Positions 43,091 to 55,187 of a stretch of DNA of 64,000 nt are shown here, piece after piece (the stretch's first letter is position 1; each line of letters begins with the position of its first letter). The stretch spans positions 1-64,000 of the forward strand of contig CBFIBS010000015.1 in the NCBI GenBank assembly GCA_965660945.1, given 5' to 3'. The DNA comes from UBA7985 sp002711265. Its GTDB lineage: Bacteria; Pseudomonadota; Alphaproteobacteria; UBA7985. A program made the translations under genes and the position numbers. Below the pieces are notes generated by a model that worked only from the letters and a program-made list of their open reading frames with translations, had not been told where the DNA came from and searched no databases.

Positions 43091-44113
43091 ATGTCCGCTC
43101 ATCCCCAAGTCCCGCTCAGCAACGGCTTTGTTGATGCCATCGGCAACACCCCCCTGATCCACCTGCGCCGCGCATCCGAAGAAACCGGCTGTACCATTCT
43201 CGGCAAGGCCGAATTCATGAACCCGGGCGGGTCGGTCAAGGACCGCGCGGCGCTGGGCATCATCCGGGCAGCCGAGGCTTCCGGCGCGCTCAGGCCCGGT
43301 GCGACCATCGTCGAAGGCACGGCAGGCAACACCGGTATTGGCATCGCCCACGTCGCTGCCGCGCGCGGATACAAGGCCACCATCGTCATGCCCGAGACCC
43401 AGAGCCAGGAGAAGAAGGACGCCCTGCGCCAGCTCGGGGTCGAGCTGATCCTTGTGCCAGCCGTGCCCTACCGCGACGAGAACAACTACGTGAAGTACTC
43501 CGCCCGGCTGGCTGAAGAGCGCGCTGCCGCCAACCCCGGCATGGCAATCTGGGCCAACCAGTTCGATAATGTCGCCAACCGCGATGCGCATCGGGACAGC
43601 ACCGGCGCAGAAATCCTGCGTGACCTTGACGGCAAGGTCGACGGCTTCATCTGCGCCGTCGGCTCCGGCGGCACGCTCGCCGGTGTGGCGCTCGCCCTGC
43701 GCGAAGCCTCTGAGACCGTCAAAATCGGGATCGCAGACCCTTACGGCGCTGCGCTCTATGCCTACTACACCGAGGGCGAGTTCAAGTCCGAGGGCAACTC
43801 GATCACGGAGGGCATCGGCCAAGGCCGGGTCACCGCAAACCTTGAAGGCTTCACGCCGGATCTGGCTTACCGTGTGTCGGACGAGGAAGCGCTCAACCGC
43901 GCCTACCAGCTGATGGCCGAAGAGGGCCTGTTCCTCGGTGGCTCGGCAGCCCTCAATGTCGAAGGCGCCATGAAAATGGCCGCCGACTTGCCCAAGGGTT
44001 CGACCATCGTCACCATTCTCTGTGACGGCGCCGGGCGCTATGCCTCGAAGATGTACAACCCCGACTTCCTGAAATCCAAAGGTCTGCCGGTACCGCCCTG
44101 GCTGGACGACTGA
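43091..44113 (+). CDS. cysK: cysteine synthase A
   Basis: PLP-dependent O-acetylserine sulfhydrylase that makes cysteine from O-acetylserine and sulfide. Lys50 in GGSVKDRAAL binds PLP; TAGNTGIGIA binds substrate; GSGGTLAGV binds the PLP phosphate. The start is ATG at 43091, 8 bases after AAGGC, giving 340 aa; an upstream in-frame start at 43022 adds a non-conserved 23 residues. Cystathionine beta-synthase-like members are close in sequence but usually longer. It lies 26 bases before sseA in the same operon, which pairs cysteine synthesis with sulfur transfer. Confidence 0.92.
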   Translation: MSAHPQVPLSNGFVDAIGNTPLIHLRRASEETGCTILGKAEFMNPGGSVKDRAALGIIRAAEASGALRPGATIVEGTAGNTGIGIAHVAAARGYKATIVMPETQSQEKKDALRQLGVELILVPAVPYRDENNYVKYSARLAEERAAANPGMAIWANQFDNVANRDAHRDSTGAEILRDLDGKVDGFICAVGSGGTLAGVALALREASETVKIGIADPYGAALYAYYTEGEFKSEGNSITEGIGQGRVTANLEGFTPDLAYRVSDEEALNRAYQLMAEEGLFLGGSAALNVEGAMKMAADLPKGSTIVTILCDGAGRYASKMYNPDFLKSKGLPVPPWLDD

Positions 44114-44139
44114 TCCCCTGCGCTGAGGAAAACCAAACC

Positions 44140-44988
44140 ATGACGAACGACCGCTCTGCCCTGATTTCCGCCGCTGATCTCAACGCGCGCCTGCAGGCCG
44201 GGACGCCGATCCGATTGGTCGACGCAACCTTCTACCTGCCCAACGAGAAAAAGGACGCCCGCGCCCTGTTTGAGCAGGAGCATATTCCGGGTGCGCAATT
44301 CTTCGACATCGACGCTGTCAGCACACCGTCCGACCTGCCCCACACGGCGCCGACGCCGGAAATCTTTGCCGCCGCAGTGGGCGCCATGGGGATTACCGCC
44401 GACGACACAGTGGTGGTCTACGACCAGAAGAACATGTTCAGCGCACCGCGCGGCTGGTGGACCTTCCGCCTGTTCGGCCACGAAGACGTGCTGGTGCTTA
44501 ACGGTGGCCTGCCGGCTTGGCGTGCAGCGGGTTACGGCATAGCGGACGCGCCGACCCGGCCCGAGCCTGCGGTCTACGAGGTCCGCGCCGACTTGCGCAG
44601 CGAGCGGCTCGCCGACAAAGACGACGTCAGCGCTGCACTGGCGGCGGGGCACAGCGTCGCTGACGCCCGCCCCGGGGGTCGCTTTACCGGAACCGACAAG
44701 GAGCCCCGTGCTGGCATGCGCAGCGGCCATATGCCCGGCGCTGTCAGCGCGCCACTGTCGAGCCTGCTGGATCAGAACGGACACCTTCTGGCGCCTGAAA
44801 AGCTGGCGGATGCCCTCGCCGTGGTCGATACCAGCACCCCGGTGATCACCACCTGCGGGTCTGGTGTCACCGCTGCTGGGCTCAGCCTCGGGCTGCACGA
44901 ACTAGGGGTCGAGAGCCGCGTTTATGACGGCTCCTGGTCCGAGTGGGGCCGGGAAGCCTCGGGACTACCCGTCGTCGAGGGCGACTGA
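44140..44988 (+). CDS. sseA: 3-mercaptopyruvate sulfurtransferase
   Basis: Two-rhodanese-domain enzyme that moves sulfur from 3-mercaptopyruvate to thiols or cyanide. The catalytic Cys239 is in CGSGVTA, the sequence that marks mercaptopyruvate rather than thiosulfate specificity. The inactive N-terminal domain carries GGLPAWRAAGY at about 122-132. The length of 282 aa is typical; no signal peptide, so cytosolic. It follows cysK by 26 bases. Confidence 0.94.
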   Translation: MTNDRSALISAADLNARLQAGTPIRLVDATFYLPNEKKDARALFEQEHIPGAQFFDIDAVSTPSDLPHTAPTPEIFAAAVGAMGITADDTVVVYDQKNMFSAPRGWWTFRLFGHEDVLVLNGGLPAWRAAGYGIADAPTRPEPAVYEVRADLRSERLADKDDVSAALAAGHSVADARPGGRFTGTDKEPRAGMRSGHMPGAVSAPLSSLLDQNGHLLAPEKLADALAVVDTSTPVITTCGSGVTAAGLSLGLHELGVESRVYDGSWSEWGREASGLPVVEGD

Positions 44989-45124
44989 GCCCCCGCCGTT
45001 CTTCTCTCTCGTTCTGTCTCGTTCTGGAACGCTCGCTGACTGAGCTCGGGCCGTCGAACCTGAATGCGTGCCTTATCCATGCCCAAAGGTCAGCGAGCGC
45101 CTTGGCACGCCTCTTGCTCCCGTT

Positions 45125-45155
45125 TTGACATGATTTGAAACGAATTATCTCGTTT
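45125..45155 (+). promoter_or_regulatory. sigma-70-type promoter with overlapping dyad
   Basis: TTGACA at 45125-45130 is a perfect -35 box; TATCTC at 45147-45152 lies 16 bases on as the -10. AAACGA (45138-45143) and TCGTTT (45150-45155) form a perfect dyad over the -10, a good repressor site. It stands just before the secreted-protein gene at 45190 and supports that start rather than ATG 45160. Confidence 0.6.
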
Positions 45156-45189
45156 ATGCATGATCAAATTTGAGCAGGAAAAGCCGGAT

Positions 45190-45861
45190 ATGAAGAAAAA
45201 AATTTTTGCCGCGGCCCTGGTGGTATCGATCATCAGCGCGGCCGGATTTGCCACTGCACAGAACCTCGTCGACCCGGTGAGCAACGACACTGACCTCAGC
45301 AACTACGCCGAATACATGAGCCGCAACGTCGCCGATGGTTTCTACAGTACCGACGTCATCCGCACCGTGGTTTATCGAGAGCCCGTACTGGCCAAGACTT
45401 CGCTGGACTTCCAGTCCCAGTACGGTCTGCCTTCGATCAACACGCGACAGCTCGACTACCAGCACAGGCGTTCGGGCTGGCGTCTGGCGACGGGGCTACC
45501 CCAGGCAGTACCAGAGCCGAAGCAGCCGGTCCTCGCTTCTGGCGAGATCCTCGGCCTTGAGCTGGTTCCCAACGGCCTTCCCGCAGGCTCTGTTGAGATC
45601 GTCGGGGAGGCCTTAGCAAAGTTTCGCGTGAACCCGGGCATCCGGCTCTACCGGGCTCCAAGCGGCAAGTACTACTACATCGAAGACCCAACCGCGCCAG
45701 GGTCAAAGGGCTCGAAGCTGACCTTTGGCGAGGTGCCCGACGGCTCCAAGGTCGTGCATCCGGCGAGCGTCGGCGTAACGTCGGTGCCCAAGGGCTTTGT
45801 CGTAGTCCGGGGACCGGACGGGAAGCTGTATCTCGCGCCAGCGAGCCGCTTCGGCCTCTAG
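45190..45861 (+). CDS. secreted hypothetical protein, 223 aa
   Basis: A protein with a clear Sec signal (MKKKIFAAALVVSIISAAGFATA, residues 1-23, cleaved near A23-Q24). The mature part has two halves: a soluble region to about residue 110, then a Gly/Pro-rich part with repeated strand-like motifs LYRAPSGKYYYIEDP and VVRGPDGKLYLAPASRFGL. The two (GxKYYYI / GKLYLAP) look like an imperfect internal duplication. There is no known family. The start is placed after the promoter described at 45125 and uses an AGGAAA site. Its 3' end overlaps the convergent gene's end by 4 bases. Confidence 0.7.
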   Translation: MKKKIFAAALVVSIISAAGFATAQNLVDPVSNDTDLSNYAEYMSRNVADGFYSTDVIRTVVYREPVLAKTSLDFQSQYGLPSINTRQLDYQHRRSGWRLATGLPQAVPEPKQPVLASGEILGLELVPNGLPAGSVEIVGEALAKFRVNPGIRLYRAPSGKYYYIEDPTAPGSKGSKLTFGEVPDGSKVVHPASVGVTSVPKGFVVVRGPDGKLYLAPASRFGL

Positions 45862-46283
45862 CGTGACTGCAGCTCTGCGGCGAGAGCCATAACGTAATCG
45901 TGGTTCTTGCCGTAGTCGATGTGACCGTAGATTGACTTGCTGTAGAGGCTGACCCGAGACCCCTGCTCGGTCGGCTCGATCCAGTAGTACAGCCCATTGG
46001 GATATTTCAGGATCGGGGTTCGGATCACGTAGACCCCCGACAAGGCTTGCTGATCGCGCAGGCTGCCGCCCTTTTCACCCTGTGCAAAGCGTCGGATAGC
46101 GGCGTGGATCGCTTCCTGATCCAGCCCGACGATCTCGATGGAGCCGCCATCGCTGCTCGCCGGTGTCAGATCCGTATCGGCAAGGAGGAAGTCGTTCGGG
46201 CTTGACGACCGTCGAAGGGCGTCGAGGTCGAGCGGCCCGATCGCGTTATCCGGGAAAATCAGCGCAAACAGGACTTCGAACAC
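45858..46283 (-). CDS. DUF1499-like hypothetical protein, 141 aa
   Basis: A small protein that starts with a short hydrophobic segment MFEVLFALIFPDNAIG. The rest resembles DUF1499: a segment VYVIRTPILKYPNGLYYWIEP followed by a C-terminal SLYSKSIYGHIDYGKNHDYV, comparable to the (S/R)RxGYSDFGVNR motif of that family. It is likely envelope-associated or secreted if the N-terminal segment acts as an anchor; the family assignment is a moderate guess. Its stop overlaps the end of the convergent secreted-protein gene. Confidence 0.62.
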   Translation of the reverse strand: MFEVLFALIFPDNAIGPLDLDALRRSSSPNDFLLADTDLTPASSDGGSIEIVGLDQEAIHAAIRRFAQGEKGGSLRDQQALSGVYVIRTPILKYPNGLYYWIEPTEQGSRVSLYSKSIYGHIDYGKNHDYVMALAAELQSR

Positions 46284-46391
46284 ACCGGACCTCCCGCAGT
46301 CTCTGAAAACCGGAAAAAATGAACCGTCGCGCCCTTTGCGAAGGGCCGCCGCGACAGGCTGAACCTTGCCTAATGCTGGGAGTTAACGCAC

Positions 46392-47600
46392 ATGCCTGTC
46401 ATGGAAAGCCAGACACCGAAAATAATCGTTATCGGGGCAGGCCCGGTCGGGCTGAGCCTCGGGCTGGGCCTCGCGCAGAATGGCTTCCGCGTTCAGGTGG
46501 TCGAAGCCGGGTCAGACCCCCGCACGCGCACAGGACCGCGACCCGCCCGGTCGACCGCGCTGATGCCGCTTAGTCAAGAAACGCTGGCCCGGCTTGGCGT
46601 CTGGGAGCGGGTCGCCGACAAGGGCGCGCCGCTGCACAAGCTGCGACTCATCGACGATCAGGCCGACCGCTGGACCAACCCGGTGATCGAGGTGTTCAGC
46701 GCCGAAGAAATAACCAGCACACCCTTTGGCCACAATGTCGTCAACGCCGACCTCGTCGACGCACTGCTCGAGCGTGCGGCCGAATGGGGCGAGGCAGCGC
46801 TGGAACTACTGTTCGACGCCCCCGTGACGGGCTGGGCGCCGGGACAGGTCACGCTCGGCGATGGCGTCGTGCTGGAGGCAGACTTGATTCTCGACGCTGC
46901 CGGGCGGCGCTCGCCGGTGCCCGAACTGGCCGGGATCAGTCTGCAGGACTACCGCCCCGATCAGATCGCGCTGGTCTGCCAGATCGAGCACAGCATCGAC
47001 CACGAGGGCATTTCCACCGAATTCCACCGCCGCGAAGGGCCGCTGACCACCGTACCCATGCCGGCGACTGCCGTGGGCCAGCCGCAGTCAGCCATCGTCT
47101 GGGTCCACCGCCCCGGCCACGCGGAGGAACTGCGCATGCTGGACGACGCGGCCTTTGCCCGGGCGCTGCAAAGCGCGCTGCGCGGCGTTCTGGGAGAAAT
47201 CACCAGTCTCCGTGCCCGGGGCGGGTTCGAAGTTGGCACGCAAGTCGCCGAGCGCTTCGACGGGCCACAGCTGGCACTGGTCGGAGAAACCGCCCACGTC
47301 ATGCCACCGATCGGGGCGCAGGGCCTCAATACGTCGCTGGCCGACGTTGCCGTGATGCTGTCTCTGCTCGACCATCCATCCCGCCTGCAAGACCCCGATA
47401 TGCTGCGAAGCTATAGTGCCAGGCGCCGGGGCGATGTAATAACACGTCTAACGGCGACCCACTTTTTGAATCAGGCGATACAAAGCCATCGTTTCGGGTT
47501 GGATCACGCCCGGCGCGGCGCGCTCAAGAGCCTTGGTTGGCTCCGTCCTATGCGCCATGGATTGATGCGCGCAGGCATGCGCCCTTTTGGAGTTGGCTGA
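46392..47600 (+). CDS. UbiH/COQ6-family FAD-dependent monooxygenase
   Basis: Flavin hydroxylase of the ubiquinone-biosynthesis type. The FAD-binding VIGAGPVGLSLGLGLAQ is at residues 13-29; the second motif is LVGETAHVMPPIGAQGLN near residue 292, where the usual GDAAH is GETAH. The length of 402 aa is typical of UbiH/F/I. Which ring position it hydroxylates cannot be told from sequence. A GGGAG site precedes the ATG at 46392. It is followed 6 bases later by eda and is probably co-transcribed. Confidence 0.9.
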   Translation: MPVMESQTPKIIVIGAGPVGLSLGLGLAQNGFRVQVVEAGSDPRTRTGPRPARSTALMPLSQETLARLGVWERVADKGAPLHKLRLIDDQADRWTNPVIEVFSAEEITSTPFGHNVVNADLVDALLERAAEWGEAALELLFDAPVTGWAPGQVTLGDGVVLEADLILDAAGRRSPVPELAGISLQDYRPDQIALVCQIEHSIDHEGISTEFHRREGPLTTVPMPATAVGQPQSAIVWVHRPGHAEELRMLDDAAFARALQSALRGVLGEITSLRARGGFEVGTQVAERFDGPQLALVGETAHVMPPIGAQGLNTSLADVAVMLSLLDHPSRLQDPDMLRSYSARRRGDVITRLTATHFLNQAIQSHRFGLDHARRGALKSLGWLRPMRHGLMRAGMRPFGVG

Positions 47601-47606
47601 TCGACC

Positions 47607-48251
47607 ATGAGCAGCGCCACAGAGACGGATTTTGTCATCGACGCAGCCCCGGTCATTCCGGTGGTGGTCCTCGAAGACTCAAGCAAGGCGCACGATCTGG
47701 CCGCCGCACTGGTCGCGGGCGGCCTTCCCTGCATTGAAATCACCCTCCGCACCCCCGCGGCCATGGACGCGCTCGCCGCCGTCGCCAGCGTCGAAGGCGC
47801 GATCCCCGGCGTCGGCACGGTCACGACACCAGCGCAGATGGAAGCGGCCAAGGACCGCGGCGCACGCTTCGCCGTCTCACCCGGCCATACCGCCGCGCTG
47901 CTCGATACGGCGGACGCCCTGAGCCTGCCCTACCTGCCCGGAGCGGCCACACCGGCGGAGATGCAGGCGCTGATGGAGCGGGGATACCGCAATCTTAAAT
48001 TCTTCCCAGCCCAAGCATCGGGCGGGGCCGCTTATCTGAAAAACTTCGCAGGCGTGTTCAAGGGCCTGCGCTTCTGCCCCACGGGCGGCGTATCGCCAGC
48101 GAATATAGCCGATTATCTGAGCCTGCCGAACTGCGACGTGGTCGGCGGCTCCTGGGTCGTTCCGACGGCGGCGGTTGAGGCTGGCGACTGGGATCAGTTG
48201 ACCGAGCTTGCCCGAGCCGCCATTTCAATGGCGACGTCGATCAACCGCTGA
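47607..48251 (+). CDS. eda: 2-dehydro-3-deoxyphosphogluconate aldolase
   Basis: Class I aldolase that splits KDPG into pyruvate and glyceraldehyde 3-phosphate, the last step of the Entner-Doudoroff path whose other genes are at 48655-53749. The Schiff-base Lys131 is in NLKFFPAQASGG and Glu44 of CIEITLRT is the proton-transfer residue. The length of 214 aa is typical. It starts 6 bases after the UbiH-type gene and sits on the strand opposite the rest of the pathway. Confidence 0.95.
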   Translation: MSSATETDFVIDAAPVIPVVVLEDSSKAHDLAAALVAGGLPCIEITLRTPAAMDALAAVASVEGAIPGVGTVTTPAQMEAAKDRGARFAVSPGHTAALLDTADALSLPYLPGAATPAEMQALMERGYRNLKFFPAQASGGAAYLKNFAGVFKGLRFCPTGGVSPANIADYLSLPNCDVVGGSWVVPTAAVEAGDWDQLTELARAAISMATSINR

Positions 48252-48261
48252 GGCTGCCGCT

Positions 48262-48597
48262 GTGACGGACCAAAATCCAATGCCTACCGATGCCGCGCAC
48301 CTGCGTGAGATGGTGGAACGGGCAACCCCGGAGCAGCGCCTCGCGCTGGCCAAGGCCGGGATCACCCTCGCCGTGCTGCAGGAAAAGCTGCGCATGGGCT
48401 TCACCAACGAAGAAGTCGCGACGGTGCTGGCCACCGACGAAGACGACGAGGTCATCACCGAGGCCTATGAGCTCTGGCGGCAACGCTTGGAGCAGTTCAC
48501 CGAAACCCTCAACGACGAGGGTCAGTTGAACGACGACGGGAGCTATGACAGCGGTGAGGACGACGAAGACGGCGACAGCGGTCTCGACTTCCTCTGA
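48262..48597 (+). CDS. acidic small hypothetical protein, 111 aa
   Basis: A 111-residue protein starting at GTG 48262, with GAGG about 8 bases upstream; an alternative is ATG at 48280. Residues about 10-80 are predicted helical (LREMVERATPEQRLALAKAG, LQEKLRMGFTNEEVATVL). The last 25 residues are almost all Asp, Glu, Ser and Gly, ending DSGLDFL. It could be an acidic binding or regulatory protein. It lies 10 bases after eda in the same transcript. No family was recognised. Confidence 0.72.
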   Translation: MTDQNPMPTDAAHLREMVERATPEQRLALAKAGITLAVLQEKLRMGFTNEEVATVLATDEDDEVITEAYELWRQRLEQFTETLNDEGQLNDDGSYDSGEDDEDGDSGLDFL

Positions 48598-48654
48598 CAC
48601 CGGCCCAGCGGCAGGCTGGCGGATCTGCGGGACTACCGGACTGCGGGCTGAGGT

Positions 48655-49626
48655 TCAGCGCTGTGCGGCGGCGACGCAGCCAGTCAGTGCTGGGGTTTCC
48701 CCGATCAGCAGATAGGTCGGAATATCCTGATTGAATTTCTGCATCCGGCCCTTGTCCTCGAACCGGGTCCGGAACGGCGACAGCGGCAGAAAGTCCCGCA
48801 GCGCCTGCGCCACACCCCCAGCCACGTAGACCCCGCCGCGCGCGCCCAGCGTCAGCGCAAGGTCGCCGCCGAACTTGCCCAGCAGCCCGCAGAACAGCGA
48901 GATGGTCTGACGCTGGATTGAGGTTTCCTCGGCCATGCCGGTCTCGACGATCTCCTTGGCCGACTGCGGCAGAACCGGCACCTGCTCGATCTCCGCGAGG
49001 GATTCGAACAGCATTTCCAGCCCCGCACCACTGAGAATGCGCTCAGCCGACACCCGCCCGCCGGTGATACGGCGTCGCAGGATCGCGAGGATCCGGTCTT
49101 CCAACTCGCGACGAGGGGCAAAGGCCACGTGACCGCCCTCGCCCGACAGCGTGATCCAGCCCCCGTGGCGGTCTGGCACAGCGCCCGAAACCCCAAGCCC
49201 AGTCCCAGGGCCAAAAATTGCCTTAGGCGACATCGCCTCTGGCTCACCGCCACCGAGCTTGAGCAGCTCGTCTTCAGGCAGGTAGGGAATGGCGTAGGCC
49301 AGCCCGCTGAAATCGTTGATCAGGGTGAATTCCAGCTCGAAGCTGCGCGCAATCTGCTCCTTGTCAATCAGCCACGACCCGTTCGTGAGCGCGACGACAT
49401 CGTCCTCGACCGGCCCTGCTGCGCAGAAACACGCGCGCCCGATCGCCTCCAGATCCCCGGACGACAGGCCCAGATCGTCGAAGTAGCGCCGAACCGCGGT
49501 TTCCGGGTTGGGAAAGTCGCTGATCTTGTACTTGCGGATGCGCTCGACCGGCTGGTCGGGCGTGGTGCCCAGACCGAAGCGAACGTTGGTACCGCCGATA
49601 TCGGCGACGAGGACAGAATCGCGCAT
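48655..49626 (-). CDS. glk: glucokinase
   Basis: Phosphorylates glucose to glucose 6-phosphate for the Entner-Doudoroff route. The ATP-binding ADIGGTNVRFGL is at residues 8-19, the glucose-binding LINDFSGLAYAIP near residue 103, and GPGTGLGVSG follows near 143. The length of 323 aa from ATG 49626 is typical for the Glk (non-ROK) family. Its start is 7 bases after the edd stop, so it is the last gene of the zwf-pgl-edd-glk operon. Confidence 0.95.
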   Translation of the reverse strand: MRDSVLVADIGGTNVRFGLGTTPDQPVERIRKYKISDFPNPETAVRRYFDDLGLSSGDLEAIGRACFCAAGPVEDDVVALTNGSWLIDKEQIARSFELEFTLINDFSGLAYAIPYLPEDELLKLGGGEPEAMSPKAIFGPGTGLGVSGAVPDRHGGWITLSGEGGHVAFAPRRELEDRILAILRRRITGGRVSAERILSGAGLEMLFESLAEIEQVPVLPQSAKEIVETGMAEETSIQRQTISLFCGLLGKFGGDLALTLGARGGVYVAGGVAQALRDFLPLSPFRTRFEDKGRMQKFNQDIPTYLLIGETPALTGCVAAAQR

Positions 49627-49633
49627 GATCAAC

Positions 49634-51508
<1,875 letters not shown>

Positions 51509-51574
51509 GGCTCTTTTTCTTTCATCGGGACCGCCAGCCGCGACGGGCGCGGTCCCCGTTTATGTATCGACCAG

Positions 51575-52261
51575 CTAGGGCGCCCAGAACGTTTCTACCG
51601 GGCAGTGAGGATGGTGGAGAAACCAGGAAATCGGCGTTGTCGATGGCTGGTCACGCAGGCGGGCGTCTTCGTAGACCTCCCGCTTGCCCGCGCCTTCGAA
51701 ATGCAGGAACACACGCGTTGCCTGCGCCAGAAACGGGCCGGAGTGGGTCAGGCGTGTGACCATGGGTTCCATGGTCGGCTCGGCGGCGATCACCGGCGCC
51801 GCGTCGGCCGACAGCCCCTGCTCCAGCTGCGGCGAACCGGGGAACAGGCTGGCGGTATGACCGTCTCCCCCCAGCCCCAGCACCACCACGTCTGGGCGCA
51901 GGGCCGCGCCGGCGGCCCACTGGGCAGATTTCTCAACCCCCAGTTCGGGATCGAACAGCGGCTGGAAGGTCGCCCCGAAGGCCTCACCCACCAGCAGGTT
52001 CTCTCCCACCAACTTGGCATTCGAGTTGGGGTCGAAGCTCTCCACACAGCGGTCATCGACCAGACCGATGGTCACCCGCTCCCACGCCAAAGCTTCCGCC
52101 GACAGCGCTGCGAAGAAGGCCTTGGGCGTTGAACCGCCGGAGACCAGCAGCCGCGCCTGCCCGTTGGCGGCAATGGCATCGACCAGCGACTTGGCGGCGA
52201 TCCATGCCAGCCGCTGGGCCAGAACGTCGGAGGATGCGTAGAGGTGTTCTGCGATGATCAT
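51575..52261 (-). CDS. pgl: 6-phosphogluconolactonase
   Basis: Hydrolyses 6-phosphogluconolactone to 6-phosphogluconate. It belongs to the DevB/SOL family: LLVSGGSTPKAFFAAL at about 37-52 and the LGLGGDGHTASLFPG motif near residue 130 are diagnostic. The length of 228 aa is normal. It lies 9 bases after zwf and 66 bases before edd. Confidence 0.94.
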   Translation of the reverse strand: MIIAEHLYASSDVLAQRLAWIAAKSLVDAIAANGQARLLVSGGSTPKAFFAALSAEALAWERVTIGLVDDRCVESFDPNSNAKLVGENLLVGEAFGATFQPLFDPELGVEKSAQWAAGAALRPDVVVLGLGGDGHTASLFPGSPQLEQGLSADAAPVIAAEPTMEPMVTRLTHSGPFLAQATRVFLHFEGAGKREVYEDARLRDQPSTTPISWFLHHPHCPVETFWAP

Positions 52262-52270
52262 GGCCCTGCC

Positions 52271-53749
52271 CTACTTCATGTCCTCGTGCCAGCTGCGCCC
52301 ATCCCGGCGCATCATCTCGGCAGCGGCATCCGGTCCCCAGCTTCCCGCAGCATAGGGCTCGGCACCTTTCTCGGTCTCCGTCCAGTGATCGAGCACCGGC
52401 GTCATCCACGCCCACGCGGCCTCCAGCTCATCGCGGCGCATGAACAGCGTGCGGTTGCCCCGCACCACGTCGAGCAGCAGGCGCTCGTATGCATCGGGGA
52501 AGCGCTCCAGCTCGAACTCGTCCTTGAACGAGAGATCGAGGCTCGCGGCGCGCAGGCGCATGCCGCCCGGGCCGGGGTCCTTGGTCATCAAACGCAGGCT
52601 GACGCCCTCGTCGGGCTGCAGCCGGATCACCAGCCGGTTGGGCACCACTTCGTCGGTGGTCACCGGGCGGAAAATCGAATGCGGGATCGCCTTGAAGTGA
52701 ACCACGATTTCGGAGGAGCGGATCGGCAACCGCTTACCGGTGCGCAGGTAGAACGGCACCCCCGCCCAGCGCCAGTTGTCGACAAAGGTCTTGAGCGCAA
52801 CGTAGGTCTCGGTCCGGGTCGGTTCACCCAGCTCGTCGGCGTAACCGGGGACCGACTCGCCGTCGACCGAACCCGCCTGATACTGGCCTCGGATGACGTT
52901 GAGCTGGAAATCCTCCGCCGAGAACGGCCGCAGGGCGCGCAGCACCTTGAGCTTCTCATCGCGGACACTGTCGGCGTCCATGCTCGCCGGGGCTTCCATT
53001 GCAGTCAGGCACAGCAGCTGGGCGAGGTGGTTCTGCACCATGTCGCGCAGGGCGCCAGACTTGGAGTAGTAGGTGGCGCGGTCACCGGCGCCGATGTCTT
53101 CGGCCACGGTGATCTGTACGTGGTCGACCACGGCCTTGGACCAGATGCTCTCGAACAGGACATTACCAAAGCGCAGGGCCATCAGGTTCTGCACCGACTC
53201 TTTGCCCAGATAGTGGTCGATCCGGTAGACCTGCGATTCATCGAAGGCCTCAGCCACGGCGGCGTTGATTTCCTGACTCGAAGGCAGGTCGTGCCCGAGC
53301 GGCTTCTCCAGAACCAAGCGGTCCTTGGGACCATTGAGCCCGACTTCGGCGAGGAAAGCCGATATCGGCCCGAACAGCGAAGGCGGGGTCGCCAGATAGA
53401 TCACACGGACCCGGTCCGGGTGCTCGTCGAGCTTGTCCTTGAGCGCGCGGTAGCCATCAACGGTGAAGGCGTTGTTCGGCATGTAGGCAAACCGGCCCAG
53501 AAAGCGTTTCAGGGTGTCGGCATCGAGGTCCTTTTCCGGGACAAACTCGCGCAGCGCCGCTTCGACCTGCATGACGAATTCCGCGTCGCTGAGCTCGGAG
53601 CGTGCGACGCCGATAATCCGCGCCTGATCGGGCAGCTGGCCGTCGAGTTCCCGGTGGAACAGGGCGGGAAACAGCTTGCGTTTGGCCAAGTCGCCGGTGC
53701 CACCAACGACGACATAGTCAAAGGGGTCAACAACGATGATCTTCGACAT
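52271..53749 (-). CDS. zwf: glucose-6-phosphate 1-dehydrogenase
   Basis: Oxidises glucose 6-phosphate to 6-phosphogluconolactone with NAD(P). The dinucleotide-binding GGTGDLAKRKL is at residues 16-26 and the active-site RIDHYLGKE at 176-184. The length of 492 aa is typical. It is the first gene of the zwf-pgl-edd-glk operon. The region between it and the ABC ATPase gene (53750-53882) is short, so the operon may be read with that gene or from its own promoter. Confidence 0.96.
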   Translation of the reverse strand: MSKIIVVDPFDYVVVGGTGDLAKRKLFPALFHRELDGQLPDQARIIGVARSELSDAEFVMQVEAALREFVPEKDLDADTLKRFLGRFAYMPNNAFTVDGYRALKDKLDEHPDRVRVIYLATPPSLFGPISAFLAEVGLNGPKDRLVLEKPLGHDLPSSQEINAAVAEAFDESQVYRIDHYLGKESVQNLMALRFGNVLFESIWSKAVVDHVQITVAEDIGAGDRATYYSKSGALRDMVQNHLAQLLCLTAMEAPASMDADSVRDEKLKVLRALRPFSAEDFQLNVIRGQYQAGSVDGESVPGYADELGEPTRTETYVALKTFVDNWRWAGVPFYLRTGKRLPIRSSEIVVHFKAIPHSIFRPVTTDEVVPNRLVIRLQPDEGVSLRLMTKDPGPGGMRLRAASLDLSFKDEFELERFPDAYERLLLDVVRGNRTLFMRRDELEAAWAWMTPVLDHWTETEKGAEPYAAGSWGPDAAAEMMRRDGRSWHEDMK

Positions 53750-53882
53750 GTGCGATGACCCTAACTTCGGTGTTCAAGTTGGTCGGTACTGCGTACTGAA
53801 AGGCCGAGCCTTCGCCGGACTGCGCGCGCGCAATCCGAAGTTGGCCCGGGCCATGGCTTTGCCTGCGCCGGAGGGGCAGGCG

Positions 53883-54968
<1,086 letters not shown>

Positions 54969-55187
54969 CAGTGGCACTCCCAAGATGAAACGTTTGTTAC
55001 AAGGCTATTTCATAGCCGATGGGAGACAGCGTCGCAAATCATGGGCGCATGGTCAAAGGCGCATGGACAAAGCAGCGCAAAAAAGCTGTTGCGATGGAAA
55101 TAAACCGTCAAAAGCCATGCAGTTTTGGTCAGATTTGCCGGTTTTTGACCGGCCGCAAGGCTCAGGCGCCCGGCCCGAGTCCAGCGC

